Below are positions 1-8,873 of a stretch of DNA of 57,020 nt, piece after piece (positions within the stretch are counted from its first letter, which is position 1; each line of letters opens with the position of its first letter). The position numbers and the translations under genes were made by a program. The stretch is from Nostoc sp. B(2019) (lineage in GTDB: Bacteria > Cyanobacteriota > Cyanobacteriia > Cyanobacteriales > Nostocaceae). Location of the stretch: NCBI RefSeq assembly GCF_010091925.1, contig NZ_WVID01000036.1, forward strand, positions 1-57,020, read 5' to 3'. The notes beneath the pieces were generated by a model, which saw only the letters and a program-made list of their open reading frames with translations, was not told where the DNA came from and ran no database searches.

Positions 1-85
1 AAGCGATCGCGCTTTAACCAGTCGTCTAGAACGTCAAACCACCCTCTACTGGGCGCGCGTCCAACTGCGATGGTCATCGAACTAA
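1..85 (+). CDS. C-terminal tail of a gene entering from the left edge (unidentified)
   Basis: From base 2 one frame is open to a TAA at 83-85 and would encode about 27 residues ending in [11 protein letters not shown]. The composition (Arg, Leu, Trp, Gln) and the HIP1 site at 3-10 look like coding sequence. Frame 1 is also open, to a stop at 100-102, so the frame choice is a judgement. I do not recognise the family. The fragment is too short to assign a function. Confidence 0.3.
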   Translation, partial: SDRALTSRLERQTTLYWARVQLRWSSN

Positions 86-131
86 AATCCTCTTTTTACT
101 AAAATTGCAACGTTTCTAAAGTAGAGCTTTC

Positions 132-226
132 TTGAGGAGCCAGTCCGGTTACGGGGTTTACCCCGTTAAAGGAAGTGGCGTGAGTCCTCTATCAGCAACT
201 ACCGTGAGGAACTAACGTTTTTTTTT
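132..226 (+). ncRNA. Candidate structured leader RNA (riboswitch-like) ending in a T-tract
   Basis: Nested complementary segments are visible: GAGGA (134-138) with TCCTC (185-189), GCCA (139-142) with TGGC (176-179), TCC (144-146) with GGA (171-173), and a perfect 6-bp hairpin ACGGGG/CCCCGT (151-166) with a TTTA loop. Nine Ts lie at 218-226. Short runs (TTAAAGGAAG, GGCGTGAGTCC, GCAACT then GTGA) resemble the cobalamin riboswitch core, while GAGGAGCCA with GTGAGTCC also recalls the c-di-AMP (ydaO) class. Neither consensus is fully met. It lies about 480 bases upstream of ycf4 with no gene between. Confidence 0.35.
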
Positions 227-706
227 GACACTCTCATCTGCCCTAAAGCACTTGAGATTCTGAGAAGTTGCCGCTTAGTTAAGTTAGCATTTCTCAGGGT
301 TATGCCTTTACCCGTACCATTGGCTAGTAATCTAGCTTTTGGTAACTTAATGATTCTTAACTTATCATATTAGTCCGGGTTTTCGCCCAACACACGGAAG
401 CAAATCGGGTATTTTACGCGAACCTATATAAATAATATGAATATCAGAAATTTAACAATTTGACACAAGTTTTCTCAGAAATCTAAAAAGTTTAGTCTAG
501 AGGGACGAAAGTAGCTAACTCATTCTCAAGAGGTTAAAAGGTAGAACACACAAGGGTTATTCAATTTTAAATATTCTATTTTGGATTTAAAATCCAACAT
601 TCGCGTAACGTCTCGTAGAGAATGGGTACTAGCCCCTCAGCTTGCAAGATATCCAGTTAAAATGGCAGACTTTTAGAGGGAGTATCTCACGGGCCAAGGT
701 AGTTCA
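227..706. other. Non-coding region upstream of ycf4
   Basis: No plausible reading frame is seen. The stretch is AT-rich from about 410. It contains a perfect 17-base palindrome, TTGGATTTAAAATCCAA (581-597), and a purine-rich segment AAGGTAG (697-703) just before the ycf4 ATG that can act as ribosome binding site. Promoter elements of ycf4 presumably lie here, but I cannot assign -10/-35 boxes with confidence. Confidence 0.5.
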
Positions 707-1276
707 ATGACGGCATCAACAACGATTAACAAAGGCGATCGCCTCCTGCATCAAAATGTTCTCGGTTCTCGTCGGTTCAGCAACTACTGGTGGGCAACTA
801 TCGTTACTCTGGGAGCTACAGGCTTTTTGCTGGCTGGGATATCCAGTTACCTAAAAGTTAATTTACTCATAGTTACCGATCCAACACAACTGATATTCGT
901 GCCTCAAGGATTGGTAATGGGGCTATACGGCACTGCTGGCTTGCTTTTAGCCTTATATCTATGGCTAGTAGTTTTATGGGACTTAGGCGGCGGTTACAAT
1001 GAGTTTAATCAGGAAACTGGCACAATCAAAATTTTCCGTTGGGGATTTCCTGGTAAAAACCGCCGTATTGAGATTGATAGCAGCATAAAAGATGTCCAAT
1101 CTGTGCGAATAGCTATCAAAGAAGGTCTTAATCCCACTCGCGCACTTTACCTACGCCTTAAGGGTCGGCGCGACATACCTTTAACACGGGTAGGTCAACC
1201 GTTATCCTTAACAGAGTTAGAAACCCAAGGTGCGGAGTTAGCCCGCTTTTTGGAAGTACCTTTAGAAGGACTCTAA
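707..1276 (+). CDS. ycf4: Photosystem I assembly protein Ycf4
   Basis: The 189-residue product has the size and layout of Ycf4. There is a short N-terminal stretch, two membrane segments (about residues 26-48 and 64-90, the second rich in Leu/Tyr/Trp), and then a soluble domain carrying the G-T-I-K-I-F-R-W-G-F-P-G-K-N-R motif near residue 105. Ycf4 is a thylakoid scaffold that helps assemble photosystem I. It is known as important in algae and helpful in cyanobacteria. The ATG is preceded by AAGGTAG. No photosystem gene is adjacent inside the window. The assignment rests on overall similarity, not on catalytic residues. Confidence 0.95.
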   Translation: MTASTTINKGDRLLHQNVLGSRRFSNYWWATIVTLGATGFLLAGISSYLKVNLLIVTDPTQLIFVPQGLVMGLYGTAGLLLALYLWLVVLWDLGGGYNEFNQETGTIKIFRWGFPGKNRRIEIDSSIKDVQSVRIAIKEGLNPTRALYLRLKGRRDIPLTRVGQPLSLTELETQGAELARFLEVPLEGL

Positions 1277-1332
1277 ATTTTGGATTAGAGATAGCAGGAG
1301 GCAAGGGGATAAGCGAGATAAAGAAAATAACT

Positions 1333-1362
1333 AACTCCTGTCTCCTAACTCCTGACTACTTA
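1333..1362. repeat. Heptanucleotide tandem repeat (STRR type)
   Basis: Seven-base units related to ACTCCTG/TCTCCTA are repeated about four times in the gap after ycf4. Short tandemly repeated repetitive sequences of this kind are characteristic of heterocyst-forming cyanobacteria. The same motif family recurs at 2276-2303 and, in altered form, inside the ketoacyl synthase gene. Confidence 0.7.
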
Positions 1363-1429
1363 TTTGATAAATCTAAAATGTAGAACCGCCTGAAACGATA
1401 AGATACTCTGGTTGAATCAGTAACTCGCA

Positions 1430-2221
1430 ATGCGGTTAAAAATTTCACAATTTTTGCTTGCTTTTTTGATCATCAGTGCTTTGACATTGGGAGGATGTTC
1501 AACTCAGCAAGTCGCTTCTAATTCTCCAACTTCGGCAGCTACCTCTCCAGCAACCGAGGCAACCACCAAGACAACTACTGAAGCAACATCTGTATCTGAA
1601 ACTACTAGTGAGAGTGTACCAGGAATGACAGATTTACCACGCCTCGAAGGCAACGCTACTGTAGTGATCACGGTTAAAGGCTCGCCAATTACGATCGCAG
1701 TAGACGGCACTAATGCACCAATTACAGCGGGCAATTTCGTAGATTTAGTACAAAAAGGTGTATACGATGGCTTAGCTTTCCATCGAGTTGTGCGCGATCC
1801 CCAACCGTTTGTGGTTCAAGGGGGCGATCCTCAAAGTAAAGACCCAAAAGTTCCAGCAAATAGCCTAGGAACAGGTAGTTACATTGACCCAAAAACAGGA
1901 AACGCTCGCTACATACCTTTAGAAATTACGCCCAAAGGTGCAAATACACCAACTTACAATAAACCATTCGATGCCACCGCTCAACCTGTCTTGTTGCCCC
2001 ATAAACTGGGTGCAGTAGCGATGGCGCGATCACAACAACCCGACTCTGCTTCAGCGCAGTTTTATTTTGCTCTAGCAGATCTCGCCTTTCTGGATGGTAG
2101 CTACGCCGTATTTGGTTATGTCACTGAAGGTCAGGATGTAGTTAACAAAATTCAGCAAGGCGATCGCATTGACTCTGCTAAAGTCACCCAAGGCGCAGAA
2201 AATCTGAAAACACCCGGTTAG
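1430..2221 (+). CDS. Cyclophilin-type peptidyl-prolyl cis-trans isomerase, lipoprotein
   Basis: A 263-residue exported isomerase. The N-terminus is a lipoprotein signal with lipobox L-G-G-C (Cys23). A Ser/Thr-rich linker of about 40 residues follows, then a cyclophilin domain from about residue 75 to the end. Recognisable cyclophilin signatures are F-H-R-V-V, V-Q-G-G-D-P, A-M-A-R-S and S-A-Q-F-Y-F. The linker and the [10 protein letters not shown] insertion are typical of the larger cyanobacterial lumenal or periplasmic cyclophilins. It would catalyse proline isomerisation during folding of exported proteins. It sits between ycf4 and a ketoacyl synthase, separated from both by heptamer repeats, so it is probably its own transcription unit. 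Confidence 0.93.
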   Translation: MRLKISQFLLAFLIISALTLGGCSTQQVASNSPTSAATSPATEATTKTTTEATSVSETTSESVPGMTDLPRLEGNATVVITVKGSPITIAVDGTNAPITAGNFVDLVQKGVYDGLAFHRVVRDPQPFVVQGGDPQSKDPKVPANSLGTGSYIDPKTGNARYIPLEITPKGANTPTYNKPFDATAQPVLLPHKLGAVAMARSQQPDSASAQFYFALADLAFLDGSYAVFGYVTEGQDVVNKIQQGDRIDSAKVTQGAENLKTPG

Positions 2222-2275
2222 CAAGAGGAAGGCAGGGGAAGCATGGGGAGCAGGGGGGACAAGCAGGAGAATACT

Positions 2276-2303
2276 GCCTCCTGTCTCCTGACTCCTACTC
2301 CTA
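2276..2303. repeat. Heptanucleotide tandem repeat (STRR type)
   Basis: CCTCCTG, TCTCCTG, ACTCCTA and CTCCTAA follow one another in the 92-base gap between the cyclophilin and the ketoacyl synthase. It is preceded by a G-rich, C-poor segment (2222-2270) of complementary flavour. Same family as 1333-1362. Confidence 0.7.
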
Positions 2304-2316
2304 ATTTTCAAAATTG

Positions 2317-3549
2317 GTGAAAGTTGTTATTACTGGCATTGGTTTAGTTTCTGCTTTAGGCGGAAGCTTAAACGATAGCTGGCAAAAATTGCTAGCTGGT
2401 AAATCTGGAATTCGATTGCATCAACCATTTCCAGAACTGGAACCGCTTCCTTTAGGGTTAATTGGTCAACAACCAACTGAATTGAAAATACTGACTCGGA
2501 TGGTTGTTGCATCTGCTTTGCAAGATGCTGGGTTGGTTCCACCTTTACTTGATTGTGCTGTGGTCATAGGATCGAGTCGCTCTCATCAGGCATCTTGGGA
2601 GTTGTTAGCACGGCAGATGGAGGAAAGGAGTGGAGGAATGAGGAAGGTAAGTAAACAATTACTCTTGTGCCCCCCTCTCCCTGTCCCCCCCTCTTCTTTT
2701 GAGCAGGGAGTGTGTTTAGAAAATTGGTTAGACACCTTACCTCATACAAATGCGATCGCAGCTGCGCGACAAATTGGTGCATCTGGGACAGTTTTAGCAC
2801 CAATGGCAGCTTGTGCTACTGGTATTTGGGCGATCGCTCAAGCAGCTTTACTTGTGCAAACTGGGCAATGTCAACAGGCGATCGCTGGGGCAGTGGAAGC
2901 ACCAATTACACCCCTATCTTTAGCAGGGTTTCAGCAGATGGGTGCTTTAGCGAAAACTGGAGCCTATCCGTTTGATTTGCACCGAGAAGGTTTGGTTTTA
3001 GGTGAAGGTGGAGCTGTGTTTGTCGTGGAATCAGCAGAGTCGGCAAAACAGCGTCAAGCAAAAGTATATGGTGAAATTTTTGGTTTTGGCTTAACAAACG
3101 ATGCATATCATCCTAATTCACCAGAACCAGAAGGTAAAAGTGCGATCGCAGCTATCAGGCAATGTCTAAAACGTAGTTGCTTGACACCAACTGATATTGA
3201 TTACATTCATGCTCATGGTACAGCTACGCAGCTTAATGATCACATAGAGAGCAAAGTGATTCAGCGTTTGTTTTCTCAAGGAGTGGCAGTTAGTTCCACA
3301 AAGGGAAGCTCAGGTCATACCCTAGGCGCATCAGGAGCTTTGGGAGTAGCTTTTTCTCTGATGGCGTTGAAGCATCAAATTTTACCGCCTTGTGTAGGAT
3401 TGCAGCAATCAGAATTTGATTTAGACCTAATCAAAGTGGCACGTCTAAGTAAAATTCAGCGGGTGTTATGTTTCAGTTTTGGTTTTGGTGGACAGAATGC
3501 AGTGATAGCGTTAGGTAACTCAGATTTGATTGCTGAGTGCAAAATCTAA
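2317..3549 (+). CDS. Beta-ketoacyl-ACP synthase (FabF/KAS II-like) with an in-frame repeat insertion
   Basis: The roughly 410-residue product has the thiolase fold of FabF-type condensing enzymes and all three catalytic residues. With GTG at 2317 as start they are Cys166 in A-A-C-A-T-G, His300 in H-A-H-G-T-A-T, and His334 in S-S-G-H-T-L-G-A-S-G. The C-terminus F-G-F-G-G-Q-N is standard. Either TTG 2314 or GTG 2317 could be the start; GTG places the conserved M-K-V-V-I-T-G-I-G at the N-terminus. Residues about 103-130 (DNA 2620-2712) are an oddity: purine-rich then C-rich repeat-like DNA that encodes a Pro/Leu-rich loop absent from ordinary KAS enzymes. The reaction would be condensation of acyl and malonyl-ACP; whether the substrate is a fatty acid or a specialised chain cannot be told. 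Confidence 0.88.
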   Translation: MKVVITGIGLVSALGGSLNDSWQKLLAGKSGIRLHQPFPELEPLPLGLIGQQPTELKILTRMVVASALQDAGLVPPLLDCAVVIGSSRSHQASWELLARQMEERSGGMRKVSKQLLLCPPLPVPPSSFEQGVCLENWLDTLPHTNAIAAARQIGASGTVLAPMAACATGIWAIAQAALLVQTGQCQQAIAGAVEAPITPLSLAGFQQMGALAKTGAYPFDLHREGLVLGEGGAVFVVESAESAKQRQAKVYGEIFGFGLTNDAYHPNSPEPEGKSAIAAIRQCLKRSCLTPTDIDYIHAHGTATQLNDHIESKVIQRLFSQGVAVSSTKGSSGHTLGASGALGVAFSLMALKHQILPPCVGLQQSEFDLDLIKVARLSKIQRVLCFSFGFGGQNAVIALGNSDLIAECKI

Positions 3550-3668
3550 GCCAGTTTTTAGGAAAACTTTGTTTATTTGGGTGAAATTATCCATCTTCAC
3601 AGGGATATATTCGCCTTAAAAAATCGATATGATATAAAAATGGATAAAACTTCAAGAATATTCATCAA

Positions 3669-5036
3669 ATGCTGATTCACTCCTCTGGCTTGTCCAAGGT
3701 CAAAGACTCAGTAACAGAAAAAATTTTCTTGGGTCATGAACCCAATGCTGAATTAATTGCAATTCTTACTGTCTACTTTGTCCAAGGAATTTTAGGACTA
3801 GCGCGTCTAGCCGTAAGCTTTTTCCTCAAAGATGAACTGCTGCTAAGTCCGGCTCAGATGTCAGTACTATTGGGAATTGTTGCCCTACCTTGGATGATCA
3901 AGCCTGTGTTTGGTTTTGTCTCCGATGGCTTTCCCATATTTGGCTATCGCAGGCGTCCTTACTTGGTTCTATCCGGGATACTCGGAGCTGCTGCTTGGGT
4001 GAGTCTGGCGACAATAGTTCATACTAGCTGGGCGGCTACGGTGGCGATTCTTCTAGGTTCTCTCTCTGTTGCCGCCAGCGACGTGATAGTTGACTCACTG
4101 GTTGTCGAACGAGCAAGAGCTGAATCTCAAGCGGATGCAGGTTCTCTACAATCCCTGTGCTGGGGTGCTTCCGCCTTTGGAGGTTTGATAACAGCTTACT
4201 TTAGCGGTATGCTCCTAGAGCATTTCACCACCCATACTGTTTTTTGGATTACTGCTTTATTTCCGCTTCTGCTTTCAGTTGTAGCTTGGTTGATTGCCGA
4301 GACTCCTGTTAGCAAAGATGCTAAAGAAAGTAATCACACCAATTTCTTAGCAGTAAAGCATCAAGTAAGGCAACTACGCGAGGCATTTACTCAAAAAGCA
4401 ATTTGGCTGCCAACAGCGTTCATCTTCATCTGGCAAGCCACTCCAAGTGCTGACTCAGCCTTTTTCTTCTTCTCTACTAATGAACTGCACTTTGAACCAG
4501 AATTCTTGGGACGAGTGCATTTATTGACAAGTCTTGCTTCTTTAGTTGGAGTTTGGATTTTTCAACGTTTCCTCAAAAGCATCCCATTTCGCGTGATTTT
4601 TGGTTGGAGTACCTTTCTTTCTGCCACTTTGGGGATGACGACGCTGATATTAGTAACTCACACAAATCGGCTTGTGGGTATAGATGACCACTGGTTTAGT
4701 TTGGGTGATAGTCTTATTCTCTCCGTGATGGGCAAAATTGCCTTTATGCCAGTGATGGTACTAGCCGCGAGGCTTTGTCCCCTTGGCGTAGAAGCAACAT
4801 TATTTGCCTTGTTAATGTCGATATTTAATTCAGCAGGAATGGTTTCCCACGCATCTGGTGCATTAATCATGAATTGGTTAGGGATAACTTCTACTAACTT
4901 TGAGTCACTTTGGCTATTGGTAGTAATTACTAACTTCAGTACGCTGTTACCCCTACCATTCCTCAACTGGCTACCCCCTGCTGAGAAGCAAACTGAACCA
5001 CTGACTTTGCAACCTGCCTCGGTTGAGAATGGGTAA
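3669..5036 (+). CDS. Folate/biopterin transporter family protein (BT1/FBT, MFS-like)
   Basis: A 455-residue integral membrane protein with about 12 hydrophobic segments. The signature of the folate-biopterin transporter family is near residues 70-105: L-P-W-M-I-K-P-V-F-G-F-V-S-D-G-F-P followed by G-Y-R-R-R-P-Y-L. A second family block, A-A-S-D-V-I-V-D-S-L-V-V-E-R-A-R, lies near residues 135-150. Characterised cyanobacterial and plant members move folates, but substrate specificity varies widely in this family. It is a single gene with AT-rich flanks. A start further downstream is possible because the first 25 residues are poorly conserved in type. Confidence 0.9.
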   Translation: MLIHSSGLSKVKDSVTEKIFLGHEPNAELIAILTVYFVQGILGLARLAVSFFLKDELLLSPAQMSVLLGIVALPWMIKPVFGFVSDGFPIFGYRRRPYLVLSGILGAAAWVSLATIVHTSWAATVAILLGSLSVAASDVIVDSLVVERARAESQADAGSLQSLCWGASAFGGLITAYFSGMLLEHFTTHTVFWITALFPLLLSVVAWLIAETPVSKDAKESNHTNFLAVKHQVRQLREAFTQKAIWLPTAFIFIWQATPSADSAFFFFSTNELHFEPEFLGRVHLLTSLASLVGVWIFQRFLKSIPFRVIFGWSTFLSATLGMTTLILVTHTNRLVGIDDHWFSLGDSLILSVMGKIAFMPVMVLAARLCPLGVEATLFALLMSIFNSAGMVSHASGALIMNWLGITSTNFESLWLLVVITNFSTLLPLPFLNWLPPAEKQTEPLTLQPASVENG

Positions 5037-5381
5037 CAACCTTTTTGTCTAAGTTTATGCTGTCTGCAAAAACCAGATTGATAACAGTTGAGTAATTTAA
5101 AAAATAGGCGTTGCATAAATGCGGGATGAATTGAGATTATTAGCAAAAGGTAAATCTAGATTTTTTGCGCCTTTGTCTTGAAAAGTTTCCTAGGTCGGGC
5201 TAACCCTCCTTCTCCTAGCGGAGACGCTACGCGAACATAACTTTTCGCTGCGCCTTTGCGCGAAATAAAATTCATCCCATTAATCAGCAACGCCAAAAAA
5301 TAATCTCACCAAAAGCCGCAAACAGATTCTTCTGAATTGCCCTAACACTTTGGCGCAGAATAACAGGAAAAAACAAAGTAT
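5037..5381. other. Intergenic region with a repeat-like segment
   Basis: No gene is seen. At about 5208-5265 there is a GC-rich, short-palindrome segment (TAGCGGAGACGCTACGCG and CGCTGCGCC...GCGCG) of the kind scattered through Nostoc genomes. The rest is AT-rich and should hold the promoter of the carotenoid oxygenase gene. Confidence 0.4.
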
Positions 5382-6893
5382 ATGCAGAATTTAAAAACTC
5401 AAGAAAACTCAAATACAGAAAAATCTTACACTCGTAACGACTGGCAGCAAGGATATCAATCTCTAAATCAAGAGTTTGATTATTGGATTGATGATGTAGA
5501 AGGACAAATTCCCTCAGAATTGCAAGGTACGCTATTTAGAAATGGCCCTGCTTTGCTAGATATCAACGGACAACGGATTCATCATCCCTTTGATGGCGAT
5601 GGCATGATTAGCCGAATTACCTTTGTCAATGGTCGTGCTCATTTCCGCAACCGTTTTGTCCATACTGAAGGCTATTTAGCAGAGAAAGAAGCCGGAAAAA
5701 TTCTTTATCGCGGTGTCTTTGGTACTCAAAAACCTGGTGGTTGGCTAGCTAATATCTTCGACTTCAAAATCAAAAATATTGCTAACACCAACGTTATCTA
5801 CTGGGGTGAGAAACTTTTGGCACTCTGGGAAGCTGCTGAACCACATCGTCTCAACCCCTACACTTTAGAAACTTTGGGAAGAGAATATTTCAACGGTGTT
5901 TTGTCACCAGGTGAAGCTTTTAGCGCTCATCCTCGCTTAGACCCCAGTTGCGACCAAGATGGAGGCGCACCTTGCCTGGTAAATTTTTCTATTAAGCCGG
6001 GACTATCCACAACCATTACTATTTTCGAGCTAAACCTAGCGGGTGAAATTGTTAGAAAGCACGCTCATAGTGTTCCGGGTTTTTGTTTTATCCACGATTT
6101 TGTCATTACTCCTAATTACTGCATCTTCTTTCAAAATCCCGTCACCTTTAACCCTATACCTCTGGCTTTGGGAATACGTGCAGCAGGGGAATGTATCAAG
6201 TTTCAACCTAATCAGCCAACTCGTATTATAGTTATTCCTCGGACTTCCAAAAAAGAGCAAAGTGAGGTAAAAATTCTGGAAACTCAGTCTGGTTTTGTCT
6301 TCCATCACGTCAATGCTTTTGAGATGGAAAATGAAGTTTTAGTTGACTCTATTTGCTATCAATCATTACCAGAAGTCGAACCAGAAAGTGATTTTCGCCA
6401 AGTCGATTTTGAGGCACAGTCGCCTGGAACACTTTGGCGGTTTTGTCTGAACCTCAAAGATGGGACGGTACAACAAAAGTTGATTGAAAGCCGCTGTTGT
6501 GAGTTTCCTAGTATCAATCCGGCTAATGTAGGGCGTCCTTATCGTTATTTATACATAGGCGCGACTCATGCAGATACCGATAACGCTCCGTTGCAAGCAT
6601 TGCTGAAAATTGATTTAGAGTCTGGAGAAAGACAACTTTGGAGTGCTGCACCATCTGGTTTTATGGGTGAGCCAATTTTTGTCCCACGCCCAGGTTCCGA
6701 CAAAGAAGATGATGGTTGGTTGCTGGCTTTGGTTTATGATGCTGCTCATCACCGTTCAGATGTGGTGATTTTGAACGCTAGTGATTTCCACAAAAGCCCG
6801 ATCGCACGGCTGCATCTTAAACATCATATTCCTTATGGTCTGCATGGGAACTTTACTTCTAAGGTATTTGCACCAACTGGATCTCCTGCATAG
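5382..6893 (+). CDS. Carotenoid oxygenase (apocarotenoid cleavage, RPE65/ACO family)
   Basis: A 503-residue iron enzyme of the carotenoid cleavage family. The four metal-binding histidines are visible: His183 (F-S-A-H-P-R), His238 (F-I-H-D-F), His308/309 (F-H-H-V-N-A-F-E) and His488 (Y-G-L-H-G-N-F). Their spacing nearly matches the Synechocystis apocarotenoid oxygenase (known ligands 183, 238, 304, 484). F-R-N-G-P near residue 52 and the H-P-F-D-G-D-G motif near 67-73 are also typical. The likely reaction is oxidative cleavage of a carotenoid or apocarotenoid, possibly to retinal. The substrate is inferred from family resemblance only. An alternative is one of the broader-specificity Nostoc dioxygenases. 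The C-terminus follows the last His closely, as is normal. Confidence 0.93.
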   Translation: MQNLKTQENSNTEKSYTRNDWQQGYQSLNQEFDYWIDDVEGQIPSELQGTLFRNGPALLDINGQRIHHPFDGDGMISRITFVNGRAHFRNRFVHTEGYLAEKEAGKILYRGVFGTQKPGGWLANIFDFKIKNIANTNVIYWGEKLLALWEAAEPHRLNPYTLETLGREYFNGVLSPGEAFSAHPRLDPSCDQDGGAPCLVNFSIKPGLSTTITIFELNLAGEIVRKHAHSVPGFCFIHDFVITPNYCIFFQNPVTFNPIPLALGIRAAGECIKFQPNQPTRIIVIPRTSKKEQSEVKILETQSGFVFHHVNAFEMENEVLVDSICYQSLPEVEPESDFRQVDFEAQSPGTLWRFCLNLKDGTVQQKLIESRCCEFPSINPANVGRPYRYLYIGATHADTDNAPLQALLKIDLESGERQLWSAAPSGFMGEPIFVPRPGSDKEDDGWLLALVYDAAHHRSDVVILNASDFHKSPIARLHLKHHIPYGLHGNFTSKVFAPTGSPA

Positions 6894-6900
6894 CGATCGC

Positions 6901-6935
6901 CAATGAACACAGAAAATATCTATCTGTGTTCATTG
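6901..6935 (+). terminator. Strong hairpin after the carotenoid oxygenase gene
   Basis: CAATGAACACAGA (6901-6913) pairs perfectly with TCTGTGTTCATTG (6923-6935), a 13-bp stem with a 9-base loop, eight bases after the stop codon. No T-tract follows directly, so it may stabilise the 3' end of the message rather than act as a classical intrinsic terminator. Confidence 0.5.
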
Positions 6936-7064
6936 ACATATCATAAAATAAAAATTAAATTGTAACAAAAACTACAGAAATCCTATTTATTAAAAAAAAA
7001 GGATAAGCTAGGTATATAGGCATATATATCCGGTTCGCGAACAAACCGCGATTAGGAAATTTTT

Positions 7065-8354
7065 ATGAGTTTAAAATCTTTGTTGCCGCTAGAAGCCGCT
7101 TCGCCAGCGTACATTTGTCCATTTGATCAAGCCTGTAGCTATCTAGAGGCAGCGGCTAAGGAATTAAGGTTAGATCAAGGGTTGGTGGAAATCCTCAGCC
7201 ACCCGCGTAAAGTCGTAACAGTTTCCGTTCCCGTAAAACTAGATAACGGTGAAGTGCGTATTTTTGCTGGGCATCGAGTGCAACACGCCGATGTTTTAGG
7301 CCCCTACAAGGGAGGGATTCGTTACCACCCCGCTGTAACTCTGCGGGAAGTGTCAGCTTTAGCAATGCTGATGACTTGGAAATGTGCGCTGTTAGGTATT
7401 CCTTATGGTGGTGCGAAGGGAGGTATTGCCATAGATCCAAAATGCTACAGCGTCGGCGAATTAGAGCGGATCAGTCGTCGTTATATCAGCGAATTAATTA
7501 AAGATATTGGCCCTTCAGTAGATATACCAGCACCAGACATGGGTACTTCTGCTCGTGAAATGGCTTGGATGATGGATACTTACTCAGTAAATGTCGGTCA
7601 TGCCGTACCAGGGATTGTGACTGGTAAACCACTTTCTATCGGTGGTTCGCGGGGACGGGAAATGGCAACCGGACGCGGTGTAATGATTATTATACGTGAA
7701 GCACTAGCAGATCAAGGTAGATCCTTGGTAGGAACGCGAGTAGTTATCCAGGGTTTTGGTAACGTTGGTAGTGCCGCAGCAGAACTACTACACCAAGCAG
7801 GAGCAAAAATTATCGCTGTCTCGACGGGTGCAGGTGGTGTCTTTTCCCAAGACGGTCTTGATATTCCAGCATTGAAAGCTTACGCTGCTGGAAACCGCAA
7901 AAGTGTTGTAGGGTTTCCCCAAGCAGTATCAATTAGTAATGCAGATTTGCTAACTTTACCTTGCGATGTCTTGATACCAGCAGCTTTGGAAAACCAGATT
8001 ACAGGGGAAAATGTGAATCAGGTACAAGCGCAGCTTATCGCCGAAGCAGCGAATGGCCCAGTTACTCTAGAAGCCAACCAGTTGTTAGCGGCGCGGGGTG
8101 TGACTGTACTACCTGATATCTTGGCTAATGCTGGTGGTGTGGTGGTGAGTTACCTAGAGTGGGTGCAGGGTCTTTCTTACCTATTTTGGGATGAAGAACG
8201 CGTCAACCGCGAAATGGAAAATTTAATGGTAAGAGCTTACCGCCAAGTAGTTCAACAATCAAAGCTGCGGCAAGTTCCTCTGCGATTGGCAGCTTATACC
8301 TTGGGTGTGGGTAGAGTTGCTCAAGCACTTACTGATAGGGGTCTTTATCCTTGA
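7065..8354 (+). CDS. Glu/Leu/Phe/Val-type dehydrogenase (glutamate dehydrogenase GdhA-like)
   Basis: A 429-residue amino-acid dehydrogenase of the hexameric glutamate dehydrogenase class. The substrate domain carries G-P-Y-K-G-G-I-R-Y-H-P near residue 80, and W-K-C-A and P-Y-G-G-A-K-G-G-I near 105-120, where the second Lys is the catalytic one in the family. D-I-P-A-P-D-M-G-T lies near 150. The NAD(P) domain has G-F-G-N-V-G-S near 230. It would interconvert glutamate with 2-oxoglutarate and ammonium; a preference for another branched or aromatic amino acid cannot be excluded from sequence alone. A good intrinsic terminator follows at 8379-8406, so it is probably transcribed alone. Confidence 0.93.
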   Translation: MSLKSLLPLEAASPAYICPFDQACSYLEAAAKELRLDQGLVEILSHPRKVVTVSVPVKLDNGEVRIFAGHRVQHADVLGPYKGGIRYHPAVTLREVSALAMLMTWKCALLGIPYGGAKGGIAIDPKCYSVGELERISRRYISELIKDIGPSVDIPAPDMGTSAREMAWMMDTYSVNVGHAVPGIVTGKPLSIGGSRGREMATGRGVMIIIREALADQGRSLVGTRVVIQGFGNVGSAAAELLHQAGAKIIAVSTGAGGVFSQDGLDIPALKAYAAGNRKSVVGFPQAVSISNADLLTLPCDVLIPAALENQITGENVNQVQAQLIAEAANGPVTLEANQLLAARGVTVLPDILANAGGVVVSYLEWVQGLSYLFWDEERVNREMENLMVRAYRQVVQQSKLRQVPLRLAAYTLGVGRVAQALTDRGLYP

Positions 8355-8378
8355 TTATTTGTATACTCCTTGACTTAC

Positions 8379-8406
8379 GAGGCAGATAAATTATCTGCCT
8401 CTTTTT
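8379..8406 (+). terminator. Intrinsic terminator of the glutamate dehydrogenase gene
   Basis: GAGGCAGA (8379-8386) pairs with TCTGCCTC (8394-8401), extendable by A-T pairs into the loop, followed by TTTTT. It lies 24 bases after the stop codon. Confidence 0.85.
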
Positions 8407-8507
8407 GTTTGGCGATCGCTCTGTGCTCCTTCTGGAATTGTTTGATTGTAAACTGTAGTTCAACTTTCAAAGTTTAGCTCTACTTATTCTCGAAAAGATG
8501 CACGGCT

Positions 8508-8696
8508 ATGCGACCTGATTTAGAAAAATTGTATCTTACTCAAGAAGACTTGAAAAACATAGCTGGTGTAAATAGTTTGGACTTGAAAGCCTATGCAAAA
8601 TTGAAACATCATCGTTTAGCGCTTTTATTGCTAATAGGCGATTATCTCCAGCAAGTATTAATTTTAGGGTGGGGATTAATTCCCATAGCAATCTGA
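8508..8696 (+). CDS. Small ORF, truncated paralogue of the next gene
   Basis: The 62-residue product starts M-R-P-D-L-E-K-L and lines up with the start of the 220-residue protein encoded at 8874 (M-Q-P-D-L-I-S-L). Both share M-x-P-D-L-x-x-L, a Thr/Ser-x-x-Asp/Glu-Leu-Lys/Arg pattern, and a Gly near residue 19. Similarity fades after about 25 residues, where a hydrophobic stretch begins, and the frame then ends. It looks like a tandem duplicate that kept only its 5' end. It may be a pseudogene or a small expressed protein. No function is known to me. Confidence 0.5.
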   Translation: MRPDLEKLYLTQEDLKNIAGVNSLDLKAYAKLKHHRLALLLLIGDYLQQVLILGWGLIPIAI

Positions 8697-8873
8697 AATT
8701 TGATGGCAATAAGTTTGTGTTGGTGTGGGAACGAGGATTTCTACCGTACCCCGTACTTCTATATGTATCAATATATTCATTGTTTGAAAGCTATACGTAA
8801 CTACACATTGCGTCTCTACCAAACCCGATTAAAATAAATACGCAACTCGCGCTTCTATTAGGAGTATCCAGCC

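Noticed and set aside
7030-7055. Operator in front of the glutamate dehydrogenase gene
   Set aside because: GGTTCGCGAAC is a short palindrome but I cannot tie it to a known regulator, and no NtcA-type GTA-N8-TAC site is seen nearby.
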